Assembly (NCBI GenBank): GCA_038238555.1 | Contig: JBBRXP010000002.1 | Location: 31,990-95,989 of the forward strand | Length of the DNA: 64,000 nucleotides | Source: JANNXQ01 sp038238555 | GTDB taxonomy: Bacteria; Verrucomicrobiota; Verrucomicrobiia; Chthoniobacterales; Chthoniobacteraceae | Reading direction: 5' to 3' | Part shown: positions 18,370 through 26,269 of the stretch, in pieces | Numbering within the stretch: the stretch's first letter is position 1 | How the letters are laid out: every line of letters begins with the position of its first letter | The notes under the pieces: generated by a model | Database searches by the model: none | Seen by the model: only the letters and a program-made list of their open reading frames with translations | Told to the model about the DNA's origin: nothing | Made by a program: the position numbers and the translations under genes

Positions 18370-18372
18370 CCG

Positions 18373-19023
18373 ATGACGACTTCACTGCTCTTCCTCCTCG
18401 CGTTGACGGGCATTTTTTGCGGCCCATCCTTCGCCGCGGAAAAGTCCGGGCGGCCCAATATTCTCTTTCTCCTCGCCGACGATCTGGGCTACGGCGAGCT
18501 CGCCTGTTACGGCCATCCGCGCACGACGACGCCGGCCCTCGACCGGCTGGCGAGCGAGGGCATCACTTTCATGGACGAACAGATCGGCCGCATCCTCGAC
18601 AAGCTCGATGCGCTGGGGCTGCGCGAGAACACACTCGTGTTGTTCGCGAGTGACAATGGCGGCGTGGTGGGGCGCGGCAGCAGCAACGGCAGCCTGCGCG
18701 GAGGAAAGGTGATGCTCTATGAAGGCGGCATCCGCGTGCCGTTCATCGCAGGCTGGCCCGGGCAAGTGCCGGCCGGCCGCGTGGATGAAACCTCGCGGCT
18801 GAATGTGTGCGATCTCGCGTGGACCTTCTGCCGGCTCACGGGCGCGGCGATGCCCGAGGGCTACCGCTCCGACGGCGTGGATGCGAGCGATGCCTTACGC
18901 GGCAAGCGGCTCGTGCACACACTTTTGGTCGAGCCCGCGCCCCGGCCGATTACTGCTCACGATGCCCGAGCGCAATTTCCTGCTCTCGGCGAACGAGGCG
19001 GACCTCGACTCATTGTCCGATGA
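18373..19023 (+). CDS. sulfatase with its catalytic centre deleted
   Basis: 216 residues. It starts as a normal exported sulfatase (FFALT-like signal, NILFLLADDLGYGELACYG, TTTPALDRLASEGITF). At residue 66-67 it jumps to MDEQIGRILDKLDALGLREN, a segment that normally lies about 200 residues later. The CxPxR formylglycine site and GKWHLG are therefore missing. LVLFASDNGG, LYEGGIRVPFIAGWPGQVPA and YRSDGVDASDALRG follow. After about residue 190 the text is no longer sulfatase-like, which suggests a second loss or frameshift before 18960. The protein cannot be an active sulfatase. The stop overlaps the next ATG (19020). Confidence 0.8.
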   Translation: MTTSLLFLLALTGIFCGPSFAAEKSGRPNILFLLADDLGYGELACYGHPRTTTPALDRLASEGITFMDEQIGRILDKLDALGLRENTLVLFASDNGGVVGRGSSNGSLRGGKVMLYEGGIRVPFIAGWPGQVPAGRVDETSRLNVCDLAWTFCRLTGAAMPEGYRSDGVDASDALRGKRLVHTLLVEPAPRPITAHDARAQFPALGERGGPRLIVR

Positions 19024-20738
19024 AATTCACCCCCGCCGTCATTGAAATGCACCTCCGATTTTTACCCGTCTCATTCGTTTTCACGCTGCTCTCGCTCGCG
19101 CGTGCGACGGTATTTTCCGCGCAGCCGCCGCTCGATCTCGGCGGCCAGCACGCCAGCACGCCCGGCGCGCCGAGTTACTTTCCCAATGCCGCGGTGACGC
19201 TGCCCGATGGCGCGCTCGAATCCTTTTTCCGGCGCGGCGGCAGGGGCGGCGTCTCGATTTTCCGCGTTCGCTCGGAAGATAATGCACGCACCTGGTCCGC
19301 GCCCGAGGCCATCGTGCAGCTCAGCGAGGGAATTTGGGGCGGGCCGGTGCCGCTGCTCGATCGAGAGGGCGAGATTCACTTCGTCATTCCCAAAGCGCGC
19401 GGCACCGGGCGCAAGCCCGGCGTGGACCGCTTCATCGATCTCCATCACCTGCGCTCGACCGGCGGACGCGCGCAATGGACCGAGCCCGCGCGCATCTTCG
19501 AGGGCTACGTCGGCTCGCTGCAAGGGGTCTTTCAGCTCAAGAGCGGCCGCATCCTCGTGCCCTTCGCCGATTGGCAGCCGGGCGTGCCCGCCGCGCCGCC
19601 GACCGGCCCGGAAGTGACCACGTGCCTGTATTCCGACGACGCCGGAAAATCCTGGCAGCGCTCGCCCGCGCGACTCACCGCGCCGGTTCACGAGGGCTAC
19701 AACGGCTCGAACTACGGCGCGTGCGAACCGTCGCTCATCGAGCTCGAAAATGGCCGCGTGTGGATGCTCATCCGCACGCAGGATGGATTTCTTTACGAAT
19801 CCTTTTCGCGCGACGGCGCGGATTGGTCCGAGGCGAAACGCTCGCGTTTTCCCTCGTCGAATTCGCCCACCTTTCCCGTGCGCCTGCCGGACGGGCGCAT
19901 CGTGCTTTTTTGGAACAACTGCGCGACGCCGCCGCGCGTGGGCAAGGACGGCGTCTATGGCGGACGCGATGCGCTGCACGCCGCGATCTCGGCGGATGAA
20001 GGCAAAACGTGGCGCGGCTTTCGCGAAGTCTATCGCGACCCGAAGCGCAACGGCTCGCCGCCGAAAGACGGCGACCGCGGCACCACCTACCCGCACGCGA
20101 CGGCGACGCAAGATGGGAAGATCGTGCTCGTCTCCGGCCAGGGCGTCGATCAGCGGCGGCGCTTTCTTATCGAGCCGGACTGGCTGCTGGAAAAATCCGT
20201 CGAGTCGAATTTCGAGAGCATCGAGCCGTGGCACCTCTTCAAGAGTTTCGGCAAGCCCGCGCGCTACTGGCGCGACCGCGTGCAAGGCCCCGACCTCATC
20301 GCGCATCCCGACAAGCCGGGCGCGAAAGTGCTGCACCTCCGCCGTCCCGACGAGCGCGATGCGGATGGCGCGTCGCTCAACTTTCCCGCCGGCGAGCGCG
20401 GCTTGGTCACGCTGCGACTGCGCGCGCAGCCGGGCTTCGCGGGCGCGATCGTCGCGCTCACCGACCGTTTTTTTGATCCGTGCGACGACACCGGGGAGCA
20501 GCTCGCAGCGTTTGCGTGGAAGGTGGAGATGGAGCCAGGCGCGTGGCACACCGTGGCGCTCGCATGGGATCGCGCGAAGCAGCGCTGCGCCGTGCAAGTG
20601 GACGGCCAGCCCGCGACCACGCTGGATCAGCGGCAGCCCGCGCCGAATGGCCTGAGCTACCTGCGCCTGCGCTCGACGGCCGCCGCCGTGGACACCGCGG
20701 GCCTGCTCATCGAATCCGTGAAAGTGGAGATCGAATGA
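19020..20738 (+). CDS. secreted BNR-repeat sialidase-like protein
   Basis: 572 residues from the ATG overlapping the previous stop; ATG 19047 is an alternative with a shorter n-region. The signal is LPVSFVFTLLSLARA. Asp-box motifs are clear: SEDNARTWSAPE, SDDAGKSWQRS (perfect SxDxGxxW), SRDGADWSE and SADEGKTWRGF. YNGSNYGACEPSLIELENG and RLPDGRIVLFWNN follow as in exo-alpha-sialidase-like propellers of PVC islands. The last about 130 residues form a LamG-like domain (WHTVALAWDRAKQRCAVQVD). It probably trims terminal acidic sugars or binds glycans. The catalytic Arg triad was not assigned. Ends in an ATGA overlap with the next gene. Confidence 0.82.
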   Translation: MKFTPAVIEMHLRFLPVSFVFTLLSLARATVFSAQPPLDLGGQHASTPGAPSYFPNAAVTLPDGALESFFRRGGRGGVSIFRVRSEDNARTWSAPEAIVQLSEGIWGGPVPLLDREGEIHFVIPKARGTGRKPGVDRFIDLHHLRSTGGRAQWTEPARIFEGYVGSLQGVFQLKSGRILVPFADWQPGVPAAPPTGPEVTTCLYSDDAGKSWQRSPARLTAPVHEGYNGSNYGACEPSLIELENGRVWMLIRTQDGFLYESFSRDGADWSEAKRSRFPSSNSPTFPVRLPDGRIVLFWNNCATPPRVGKDGVYGGRDALHAAISADEGKTWRGFREVYRDPKRNGSPPKDGDRGTTYPHATATQDGKIVLVSGQGVDQRRRFLIEPDWLLEKSVESNFESIEPWHLFKSFGKPARYWRDRVQGPDLIAHPDKPGAKVLHLRRPDERDADGASLNFPAGERGLVTLRLRAQPGFAGAIVALTDRFFDPCDDTGEQLAAFAWKVEMEPGAWHTVALAWDRAKQRCAVQVDGQPATTLDQRQPAPNGLSYLRLRSTAAAVDTAGLLIESVKVEIE

Positions 20739-21733
20739 AGCGCCTCGTCTTTTTCGCACTGCTCACTTTTTGCAGCCTCGCGTCCGCCGCCGAACTCGGG
20801 CTGATGCACAACTTCGATGGCGATCTTTCCTTCAGCGGCGCCACGCCCGCGCAATCGAAAGCGCGGGTCGAGCAGCTCATCGACGAGGTGGCTCGCGGGC
20901 CGGTGAAGACGGTGATGTGGAGCATCGGCGCGGGCTCCGACATTCTCTACTACCAGACGGAAGTCGCCAGCACGTGGGGCTGGCGCACGACGAAATACAA
21001 TGACGATCCGAAATGGAAGTCCCGCATCGAGCGCTGCCGCGCGACCACCGCGGCGGGCCTCGACGCGCCGCGCATCGTCGGCGAGCGCTGCCGCGAGCGC
21101 GGGCTGAAATTTTTCCCGTTCTACCGCATGAACGACGCGCACTTCACCACCGATCCGCTGGAGTATCCGCTCACGGGAAAATTTTGGATCGAGCATCAGG
21201 ATGCGACCCTCGGCGCGTCGCCGGTCGCGGGCTTCGAGGGCTACCGCCACTTGCTGAATTTCGCACGCGATGAAGTGCGGGCTCACCGCCTCGCGGTCAT
21301 CTTCGAGGCGATGGATCGTTATGCCGATTTGATGGACGGCTTCGAGCTCGACTTCAATCGCTTCCAGATTTTCTTCGCGCCCGGCGAAACTGATAAGCAC
21401 GCGCACTTGATCACCGAAATGGTCGCGCAAGTCCGGCAGCGGTTGAATGCGATCGCGTCGAAACAAGGCCGCCCGATGACGCTCGTGGTGCGCGTGCCGC
21501 CGGCGATGCACAACTGCGCGTGGTCCGGCCTCGACGTGGGAGCGTGGATGCGGCAGGGGCTGGTGGATGTGATCATCCCCGCGCAATTGATGACGCTCGC
21601 GCACGCCGCGAGTGATAAGCCGCTCCAACTCGTCGAAGCGGAAATCGGGATTCTCATCGAACCCGTCAAAAACGTTCTACGATCTCGCGACCGATCTGGG
21701 CAAAACGAAAAACTTGTGGAGGGACAAGACTGA
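20735..21733 (+). CDS. exported glycoside-hydrolase-like (TIM-barrel) protein, C-terminally truncated
   Basis: 332 residues. The signal is MKRLVFFALLTFCSLASA. The body resembles the uncharacterised glycosidase-like family often found next to sialidases in PVC islands: DELMHNFDGD-like start, VKTVMWSIGAGSDILYYQT, AHRLAVIFEAMDRYADLMDG, FELDFNRFQIFFAPGE, MTLVVRVPPAMHNC, WMRQGLVDVIIPAQ. At about residue 308 (ILIEP) the sequence switches to VKNVLRSRDRSGQN..., which is out-of-frame DNA of a sulfatase tail. The true C-terminus (about 100 or more residues) is lost. The junction is near 21655-21670. Confidence 0.7.
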   Translation: MKRLVFFALLTFCSLASAAELGLMHNFDGDLSFSGATPAQSKARVEQLIDEVARGPVKTVMWSIGAGSDILYYQTEVASTWGWRTTKYNDDPKWKSRIERCRATTAAGLDAPRIVGERCRERGLKFFPFYRMNDAHFTTDPLEYPLTGKFWIEHQDATLGASPVAGFEGYRHLLNFARDEVRAHRLAVIFEAMDRYADLMDGFELDFNRFQIFFAPGETDKHAHLITEMVAQVRQRLNAIASKQGRPMTLVVRVPPAMHNCAWSGLDVGAWMRQGLVDVIIPAQLMTLAHAASDKPLQLVEAEIGILIEPVKNVLRSRDRSGQNEKLVEGQD

Positions 21734-21860
21734 GTTCGTCGCGAAACTCACCGCGCAAAAGGAAAAGCTCGCCGCCGCGCATCCCAATGACGTGCCGGTA
21801 AAATGGCGGCGCTTCCTCGCACCCGCTTCACCGGAAAGGAAACCAGCCGTCGCCGACTAA
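21669..21860 (+). pseudogene. sulfatase, C-terminal tail only
   Basis: In the frame starting at 21669 the DNA reads KTFYDLATDLGKTKNLWRDK, then FVAKLTAQKEKLAAAHPNDV and a normal stop at 21858. LYDLA.D.GE..NL is the hallmark of the end of PVC sulfatases. No sulfatase body precedes it; upstream is the glycosidase-like gene in another frame. It marks another gene-to-gene deletion junction. Confidence 0.7.
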
Positions 21861-21868
21861 ACCGAACC

Positions 21869-23314
21869 ATGACCATGCAAACTCACGACCTCACCCGCCG
21901 CCAATTTTTCGGCCGCACCGCCACCGGCATCGGCGCCCTCGCGCTGGCTTCGCTGCTCAACGAGCGCGCCGCCGCCGCCGCGACCACCGGCGTGCCGGGC
22001 ATTCTTTCACAGACGCATTTCCCGCCGCGCGCGAAACGGATCATTTACCTCTTCATGCAAGGCGGGCCGTCGCAGATGGATTTGTTCGATCCCAAGCCGG
22101 GGCTGGCGAAGCGGCATGGCGAGGACTTGCCGGAGTCGATCCGCAAGGGCCAGCGCATCACCGGCATGACGGCGAAGCAGTCGTCGCTGCCGGTCGCGCC
22201 GTCGCCGTTCAAGTTTGCGCAGCACGGAAAGAGCGGCGCGTGGGTGAGCGCACTACTGCCGCACACGGCGAAAGCGGCGGACGATTTATGCTTCATCCGC
22301 TCGGTGAACTCCGAGCAGATCAATCACGATCCGGCGATCACCTTCATGCAGACCGGCCACCAGTTGCCGGGGCGCCCGAGTTTCGGCAGTTGGATGAGCT
22401 ACGGCCTCGGCACGGAGAACAGCGACCTGCCGGCGTTCGTCGTGCTGACATCGCGCGGCAGCGCGGTGTCGCCAGCGGATCCTTTGTTTGCGCGGCTTTG
22501 GGGCTCGGCGTTTCTGCCCTCGAGTCATCAAGGCGTGAGCTTCCGCTCGAGCGGCGATCCGGTGCTTTACTTGTCGAATCCCGACGGCGTGACGAGCGAC
22601 GACCGGCGGCGGATGCTCGACACCTTGGGGAAACTAAATCGCGCGGAACAAGCCGAGGCGCTCGACCCGGAGATCGACACACGCATCGCCCAATACGAGA
22701 TGGCGTATCGGATGCAGAGCTCGGTGCCGGAGCTGACCGATTTGAAAAGCGAACCGGCGGAAACTTTCGCGCTCTATGGCGAAGAGGCGCGCAAGCCCGG
22801 CAGCTTCGCGGCGAATTGCCTGCTCGCGCGCCGGCTCGCGGAGCGCGGCTGCCGCTTCATCCAGCTCTACCACCGCGGCTGGGATCAGCACTACAACCTC
22901 CCGACCAATCTCGCGCTGCAAAGCCACGACGTGGATCAGCCCAGCGCCGCGCTCATCGCCGATTTGAAACAGCGCGGCTTGCTCGACGACACGCTCGTCG
23001 TATGGGGCGGCGAATTCGGCCGCACCACTTACAGCCAGGGCAAGCTGACCTCGACAAACTTCGGCCGCGATCATCACGGTCGCTGCTTCACGATGTGGAT
23101 GGCCGGCGGCGGCGTGAAACCGGGCATGACTTACGGTGAGACCGACGACTACTGCTACAGCGTGGTGCGTGACTCGATGCACGTTCACGATTTGAACGCG
23201 ACGATCCTCCGCTGCTTCGGAGTGGATCACACGAAGCTGACCTTCAAATTCCAAGGCCGCCGCTACCGGCTCACCGACGTGGAAGGCAAGGTCGCGGAGA
23301 AAATTCTGGCCTGA
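21869..23314 (+). CDS. DUF1501 protein, Tat-exported sulfatase-superfamily relative
   Basis: 481 residues from ATG 21869. THDLTRRQFFGRTATGIGAL is a twin-arginine signal. DUF1501 elements: RIIYLFMQGGPSQMDLFDPK, WVSALLPHTAKAADDLCFIR, NHDPAITFMQTG, RPSFGSWMSYGLGTEN, LARRLAERGCRFIQLYHRGW, VDQPSAALIADLKQRGLLDD, TLVVWGGEFGRTTYSQG, NFGRDHHGRCFTMWMAGGGV. DUF1501 shares the alkaline-phosphatase fold but lacks the formylglycine site; its function is not established. It nearly always partners a DUF1549/DUF1553 protein, as here. Intact, in contrast to its neighbours. Confidence 0.92.
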   Translation: MTMQTHDLTRRQFFGRTATGIGALALASLLNERAAAAATTGVPGILSQTHFPPRAKRIIYLFMQGGPSQMDLFDPKPGLAKRHGEDLPESIRKGQRITGMTAKQSSLPVAPSPFKFAQHGKSGAWVSALLPHTAKAADDLCFIRSVNSEQINHDPAITFMQTGHQLPGRPSFGSWMSYGLGTENSDLPAFVVLTSRGSAVSPADPLFARLWGSAFLPSSHQGVSFRSSGDPVLYLSNPDGVTSDDRRRMLDTLGKLNRAEQAEALDPEIDTRIAQYEMAYRMQSSVPELTDLKSEPAETFALYGEEARKPGSFAANCLLARRLAERGCRFIQLYHRGWDQHYNLPTNLALQSHDVDQPSAALIADLKQRGLLDDTLVVWGGEFGRTTYSQGKLTSTNFGRDHHGRCFTMWMAGGGVKPGMTYGETDDYCYSVVRDSMHVHDLNATILRCFGVDHTKLTFKFQGRRYRLTDVEGKVAEKILA

Positions 23315-23352
23315 CGGCTCCGACTGAACTGAACTCGCCTGCCAGAACGCAA

Positions 23353-23475
23353 ATTCTGATCGTCGGCGCCCGGATCGGGAGGTCTCTCACTGGCGCTTGC
23401 GCTCCGCAGAAACGGCGTCAACGCGACCATCTGGGAAAGGGCGCCGCAGCTTCGCGAAAGGGCTTCGGGGTGCGC
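23353..23475 (+). pseudogene. N-terminal remnant of an FAD-dependent monooxygenase
   Basis: In the 208-base gap between DUF1501 and the nuclease gene, frame 1 begins ILIVGA and, after a one-base shift near 23376, continues GLSLALALRRNGVNATIWER, then APQLRERASG. This is the dinucleotide-binding beta-alpha-beta start of an FAD monooxygenase (VGAGxGGLxxAxxLxxxGxxVxxxER). Nothing of the rest remains. A short decayed fragment. Confidence 0.55.
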
Positions 23476-23522
23476 GCACCTGCTTCTCAGGTTTCACTCC
23501 AAATTCGTCATTCGTTCGGTGC

Positions 23523-23984
23523 CTACGCCTCGCTCTCGCCCTGCTGGCCTTCCTCGAGCTGGCGCAGCACGTCGCTGCGATCGTCCACTTCCTCCCACAC
23601 GTCGCGGCTTACGTAGATGGGGGCGCTTTGGGAAATGGCCAGGGCGATGCAATCGCTCGGGCGGCCGTCGAGCTCGATGATCTTTTTTTCGTGGAGCTCA
23701 TTCTGCGCGCTGATGATGAGGCGCGCGAAATACGTCTCAGTCTTGAGATCGTTGATGATGACGCGCTCGACCTTGGCGCCGAGCGCGGCGAGGAGATGGC
23801 CGATGAGATCGTGCGTGAGCGGGCGCTCCTTGGGCGTGTGATTCATGAACATGGCGATGGCCGTGCCCACGCTCTCATCCACGTAGATGACGAATACTTT
23901 CTCGTCGTTGCCGACGAAGACGGCGCGTCCCGCATTGAAGGGCAGGACGGTGCGGATTTCGACGGGGACGACGGCTTTGCTCAT
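23523..23984 (-). CDS. bifunctional nuclease family protein (DUF151)
   Basis: 153 residues from ATG 23984 (MSKAVVPVEIRTVLPFNAGR). It has the bacterial DUF151/BFN pattern: VFVGNDEKVFVIYVDESVGT, IAMFMNHTPKERPLTHDLIG, RVIINDLKTETYFARLII, KKIIELDGRPSDCIALAIS with the characteristic DxRPSDCIALA, and a Glu-rich tail. The family is reported to have DNase/RNase activity in plants and bacteria; its physiological role here is unknown. It is divergent from speA across a long heptamer palindrome. Confidence 0.88.
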   Translation of the reverse strand: MSKAVVPVEIRTVLPFNAGRAVFVGNDEKVFVIYVDESVGTAIAMFMNHTPKERPLTHDLIGHLLAALGAKVERVIINDLKTETYFARLIISAQNELHEKKIIELDGRPSDCIALAISQSAPIYVSRDVWEEVDDRSDVLRQLEEGQQGESEA

Positions 23985-24016
23985 GCGCGGAGAATGTGGG
24001 CGGCGAAGTGGAATGT

Positions 24017-24130
24017 GGAAAGTGAAAGTTGAGTGTTGAGTGTTGAGTGTTGAGTGGCGCTCCGCTTTTGTGCCACGCGCGGCTTGAAAAAAGGCGCCAC
24101 TCAACTCTCAACACTCAACTTTCACTTTCC
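24017..24130. repeat. heptamer-built palindrome between DUF151 gene and speA
   Basis: The left arm (24017-24060) runs from GGAAAGTGAAAGTTGAG to GTGGCGC with the 7-mer TGTTGAG repeated. The right arm (24093-24130) is its inverted copy with one heptamer fewer and one mismatch. The right arm ends 3 bases before the speA ATG, so any speA leader transcript starting to the left would fold it. It is about 114 bases long with a loop of about 32 bases. Confidence 0.85.
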
Positions 24131-24133
24131 GCC

Positions 24134-26071
24134 ATGCAGACTTGGGATATTCCCGCCGCCATTTCCCTCTACAATATCGACCGCTGGGGGCTGGGATATT
24201 TTACGATCAATGAGCGCGGGAATATTGCGATCAATCCCACGCAGGAATGCAAGACGCCCATCGACATCATGGAGCTCATGGCTGAGGCGCGCAGTGAGTA
24301 TGGGCTTGGGTTTCCGATGGTGCTGCGCTTTCAGGATCTGCTGCACCACCGGGTCATCCGCATCAATAAGGCGTTTGCGGATGCCATCGCGGAGGCGGGT
24401 TATCGCGGCGTTTATCGCGGCGTGTTTCCCATCAAGGTCAACCAACTGCGCGAGGTGGTGGAAGAGATCATGGCGGCGGGTGAGCCGTTTAATTTCGGGA
24501 TCGAAGCGGGGAGCAAACCGGAGCTGCTCGCGGCGCTGGCCATTCACAAGGATCCCGAGTCGCTCATCATCTGCAATGGCTACAAGGATTCGCTCTTCAT
24601 CCAGAATGCGCTGCTCGGGCGCAAGCTCGGGAAGAAGGTCATCATGGTGGTCGAGAAGCTCGAGGAGCTCGCGGAAATCCTGCGCGTGTCGCGCGAGGTG
24701 GGCGTGGAGCCGATGATCGGCATCCGCGTGCGGCTCTCGGCCAAGGGCGGCGGCAAGTGGGCCACGAGCGGCGGAGAGAATGCGAAGTTTGGGCTGAGCA
24801 CCGCGGACCTCGTGGCGGCGAGCGAGATGCTCAAGCGCGAGAGGATGCCGCACGTGCTCAAGCTCGTACACTTTCACGTGGGCTCGCAGGTGCCGGACAT
24901 CGGCATCATCAAGCGCGCGGTACGCGAAGCGGCGCGCTTTTACGCGAAGCTCGCGAAGATGGGGCACGAGCTGGGCTACCTCGATGTCGGCGGCGGACTC
25001 GGCGTGGATTACGACGGCTCGCGCACGGCCTTCGATAGCTCGGTCAATTACTCCCTCAACGAATACGCGCGCGACATCATCTACAACGTGATGGACGTGT
25101 GCGACGCCGAGAAAGTGGCGCACCCCGTGATCGTGAGCGAGAGCGGGCGCGCGATCGTGGCGCATCATTCCGTGCTCATCGTCGAAGCATTTGGCTCGAT
25201 TGAAAAAGACACCGCGCGCATCGCCGTGGAGCCGCGCGAGGGCGACCCGAAATTGCTGGCCGACATCCTCGACATCCAGCGCAGCCTTACGCCGCAGAAC
25301 CGCATGGAGTCGCTCCACGACGCGCAGCAGATCAAGGAACAAGCGCAGTCGATGTTCGACCTCGGGCTGCTCGAACTCGAGAGCAAGGCGAAGATCGAGA
25401 CGGTCTATTGGCAGCTCGCGCACCGGGTCGTCGAGTTTTGCGCCGGCATGAAATACGTGCCCGACGAAGTGAAGGATCTCGAGGTCGCGCTCGGCGATCA
25501 ATTCGTCTGCAACTTTTCCGTTTTCCAATCGCTGCTCGATCACTGGGCGCTCGGCCAGCTCTTCCCCGTCATGCCCATTCATCGGCTCAATGAATTCCCC
25601 GAGCGGCAGGGCACGCTGGTGGATATCACCTGCGACAGCGACGGCAAGGTGAGCAAATTTATCGACCTGCAAGACGTGAAGGACACGCTCCCGCTGCACA
25701 AGCTGCGGCCCGGCGAGCCTTACTACATCGGCATCTTCCTCATCGGCGCCTATCAAGACATCATGGGCGATCTGCACAACCTATTCGGCCGCGTGAATGA
25801 GGCGCACGTCTTCCTGGATGAAGACGAGGAGAGCGGCTGGTACATCGAAGAGACCATCGATGGCAGCACCATCGGCGAAGTCTTGCGCATGACGCAATGG
25901 AACGACACGGACCTCTCGCGCATGGTGAAGGCGCAAGTGGATGCCGCCATCAAGAGCAACTGGCTCAAACCGAACGAAGCCATCCGGCTGCTCAATAGCT
26001 ACGAGCGCGCGCTCAAGGGCTACACGTATCTACAGTTTGGCAACGGCCCGGCGGCAAGCCCCGCGGCGTAG
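24134..26071 (+). CDS. speA: biosynthetic arginine decarboxylase
   Basis: 645 residues from ATG 24134. It is a PLP-dependent fold-III enzyme that makes agmatine for polyamine synthesis. Motifs: YNIDRWGLGYFTINERGN, VYRGVFPIKVNQLREVVEEI (PLP lysine in PIKVNQ), PFNFGIEAGSKPELLAALA, LIICNGYKDSLFIQNAL, KFGLSTADLVAASEML, HFHVGSQVPDIG, LDVGGGLGVDYDGS, VSESGRAIVAHHSVLI, and near the C-terminus QFVCNFSVFQSL and ITCDSDGKVSKFID (substrate Cys/Asp region). The length suits SpeA of E. coli type. Complete. The heptamer palindrome directly upstream may affect initiation. Confidence 0.95.
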   Translation: MQTWDIPAAISLYNIDRWGLGYFTINERGNIAINPTQECKTPIDIMELMAEARSEYGLGFPMVLRFQDLLHHRVIRINKAFADAIAEAGYRGVYRGVFPIKVNQLREVVEEIMAAGEPFNFGIEAGSKPELLAALAIHKDPESLIICNGYKDSLFIQNALLGRKLGKKVIMVVEKLEELAEILRVSREVGVEPMIGIRVRLSAKGGGKWATSGGENAKFGLSTADLVAASEMLKRERMPHVLKLVHFHVGSQVPDIGIIKRAVREAARFYAKLAKMGHELGYLDVGGGLGVDYDGSRTAFDSSVNYSLNEYARDIIYNVMDVCDAEKVAHPVIVSESGRAIVAHHSVLIVEAFGSIEKDTARIAVEPREGDPKLLADILDIQRSLTPQNRMESLHDAQQIKEQAQSMFDLGLLELESKAKIETVYWQLAHRVVEFCAGMKYVPDEVKDLEVALGDQFVCNFSVFQSLLDHWALGQLFPVMPIHRLNEFPERQGTLVDITCDSDGKVSKFIDLQDVKDTLPLHKLRPGEPYYIGIFLIGAYQDIMGDLHNLFGRVNEAHVFLDEDEESGWYIEETIDGSTIGEVLRMTQWNDTDLSRMVKAQVDAAIKSNWLKPNEAIRLLNSYERALKGYTYLQFGNGPAASPAA

Positions 26072-26142
26072 AGACGTCTATTGAGACTCGCGAAAGTGCT
26101 TATACTGCCGCGCATCAAGTTTTGTGAAGTGAGGCAGAATTC

Positions 26143-26170
26143 TTTGGCGTTTGAAGTTTGGCGTTTAGCG
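26143..26170. repeat. heptamer tract (GTTTGAA/GTTTGGC type), single arm
   Basis: Downstream of speA the tract reads GTTTGAA, GTTTGGC, GTTTAGC in 7-nt register. It is the same family as the arms at 50503-50574. No inverted partner lies nearby; four bases later the two-hairpin element begins. Confidence 0.7.
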
Positions 26171-26174
26171 GAGG

Positions 26175-26220
26175 TCCGGTGGCTTGCGCCACCGGCTAAT
26201 TTCCATTCACCCTCCGGGTG
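26175..26220. repeat. two-hairpin REP-like element, copy 2
   Basis: The first 30 bases are identical to 4981-5010 (stem CCGGTGGC/GCCACCGG, loop TTGC, then CTAATTTCC). Hairpin 2 (26208-26220) is CACC, loop CTCCG, GGTG: the same loop as copy 1, with all stem changes compensated. It lies between speA and the convergent GAPDH gene. Confidence 0.85.
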
Positions 26221-26269
26221 GCAAAACGCGCGAACCAGTTTCGCGAGCAATGGAAGAGGGAAGAACGTT

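Noticed and set aside
24017..24130. CRISPR array
   Set aside because: Repeat units are 7 nt, contiguous and mirrored, with no spacers and no cas genes.
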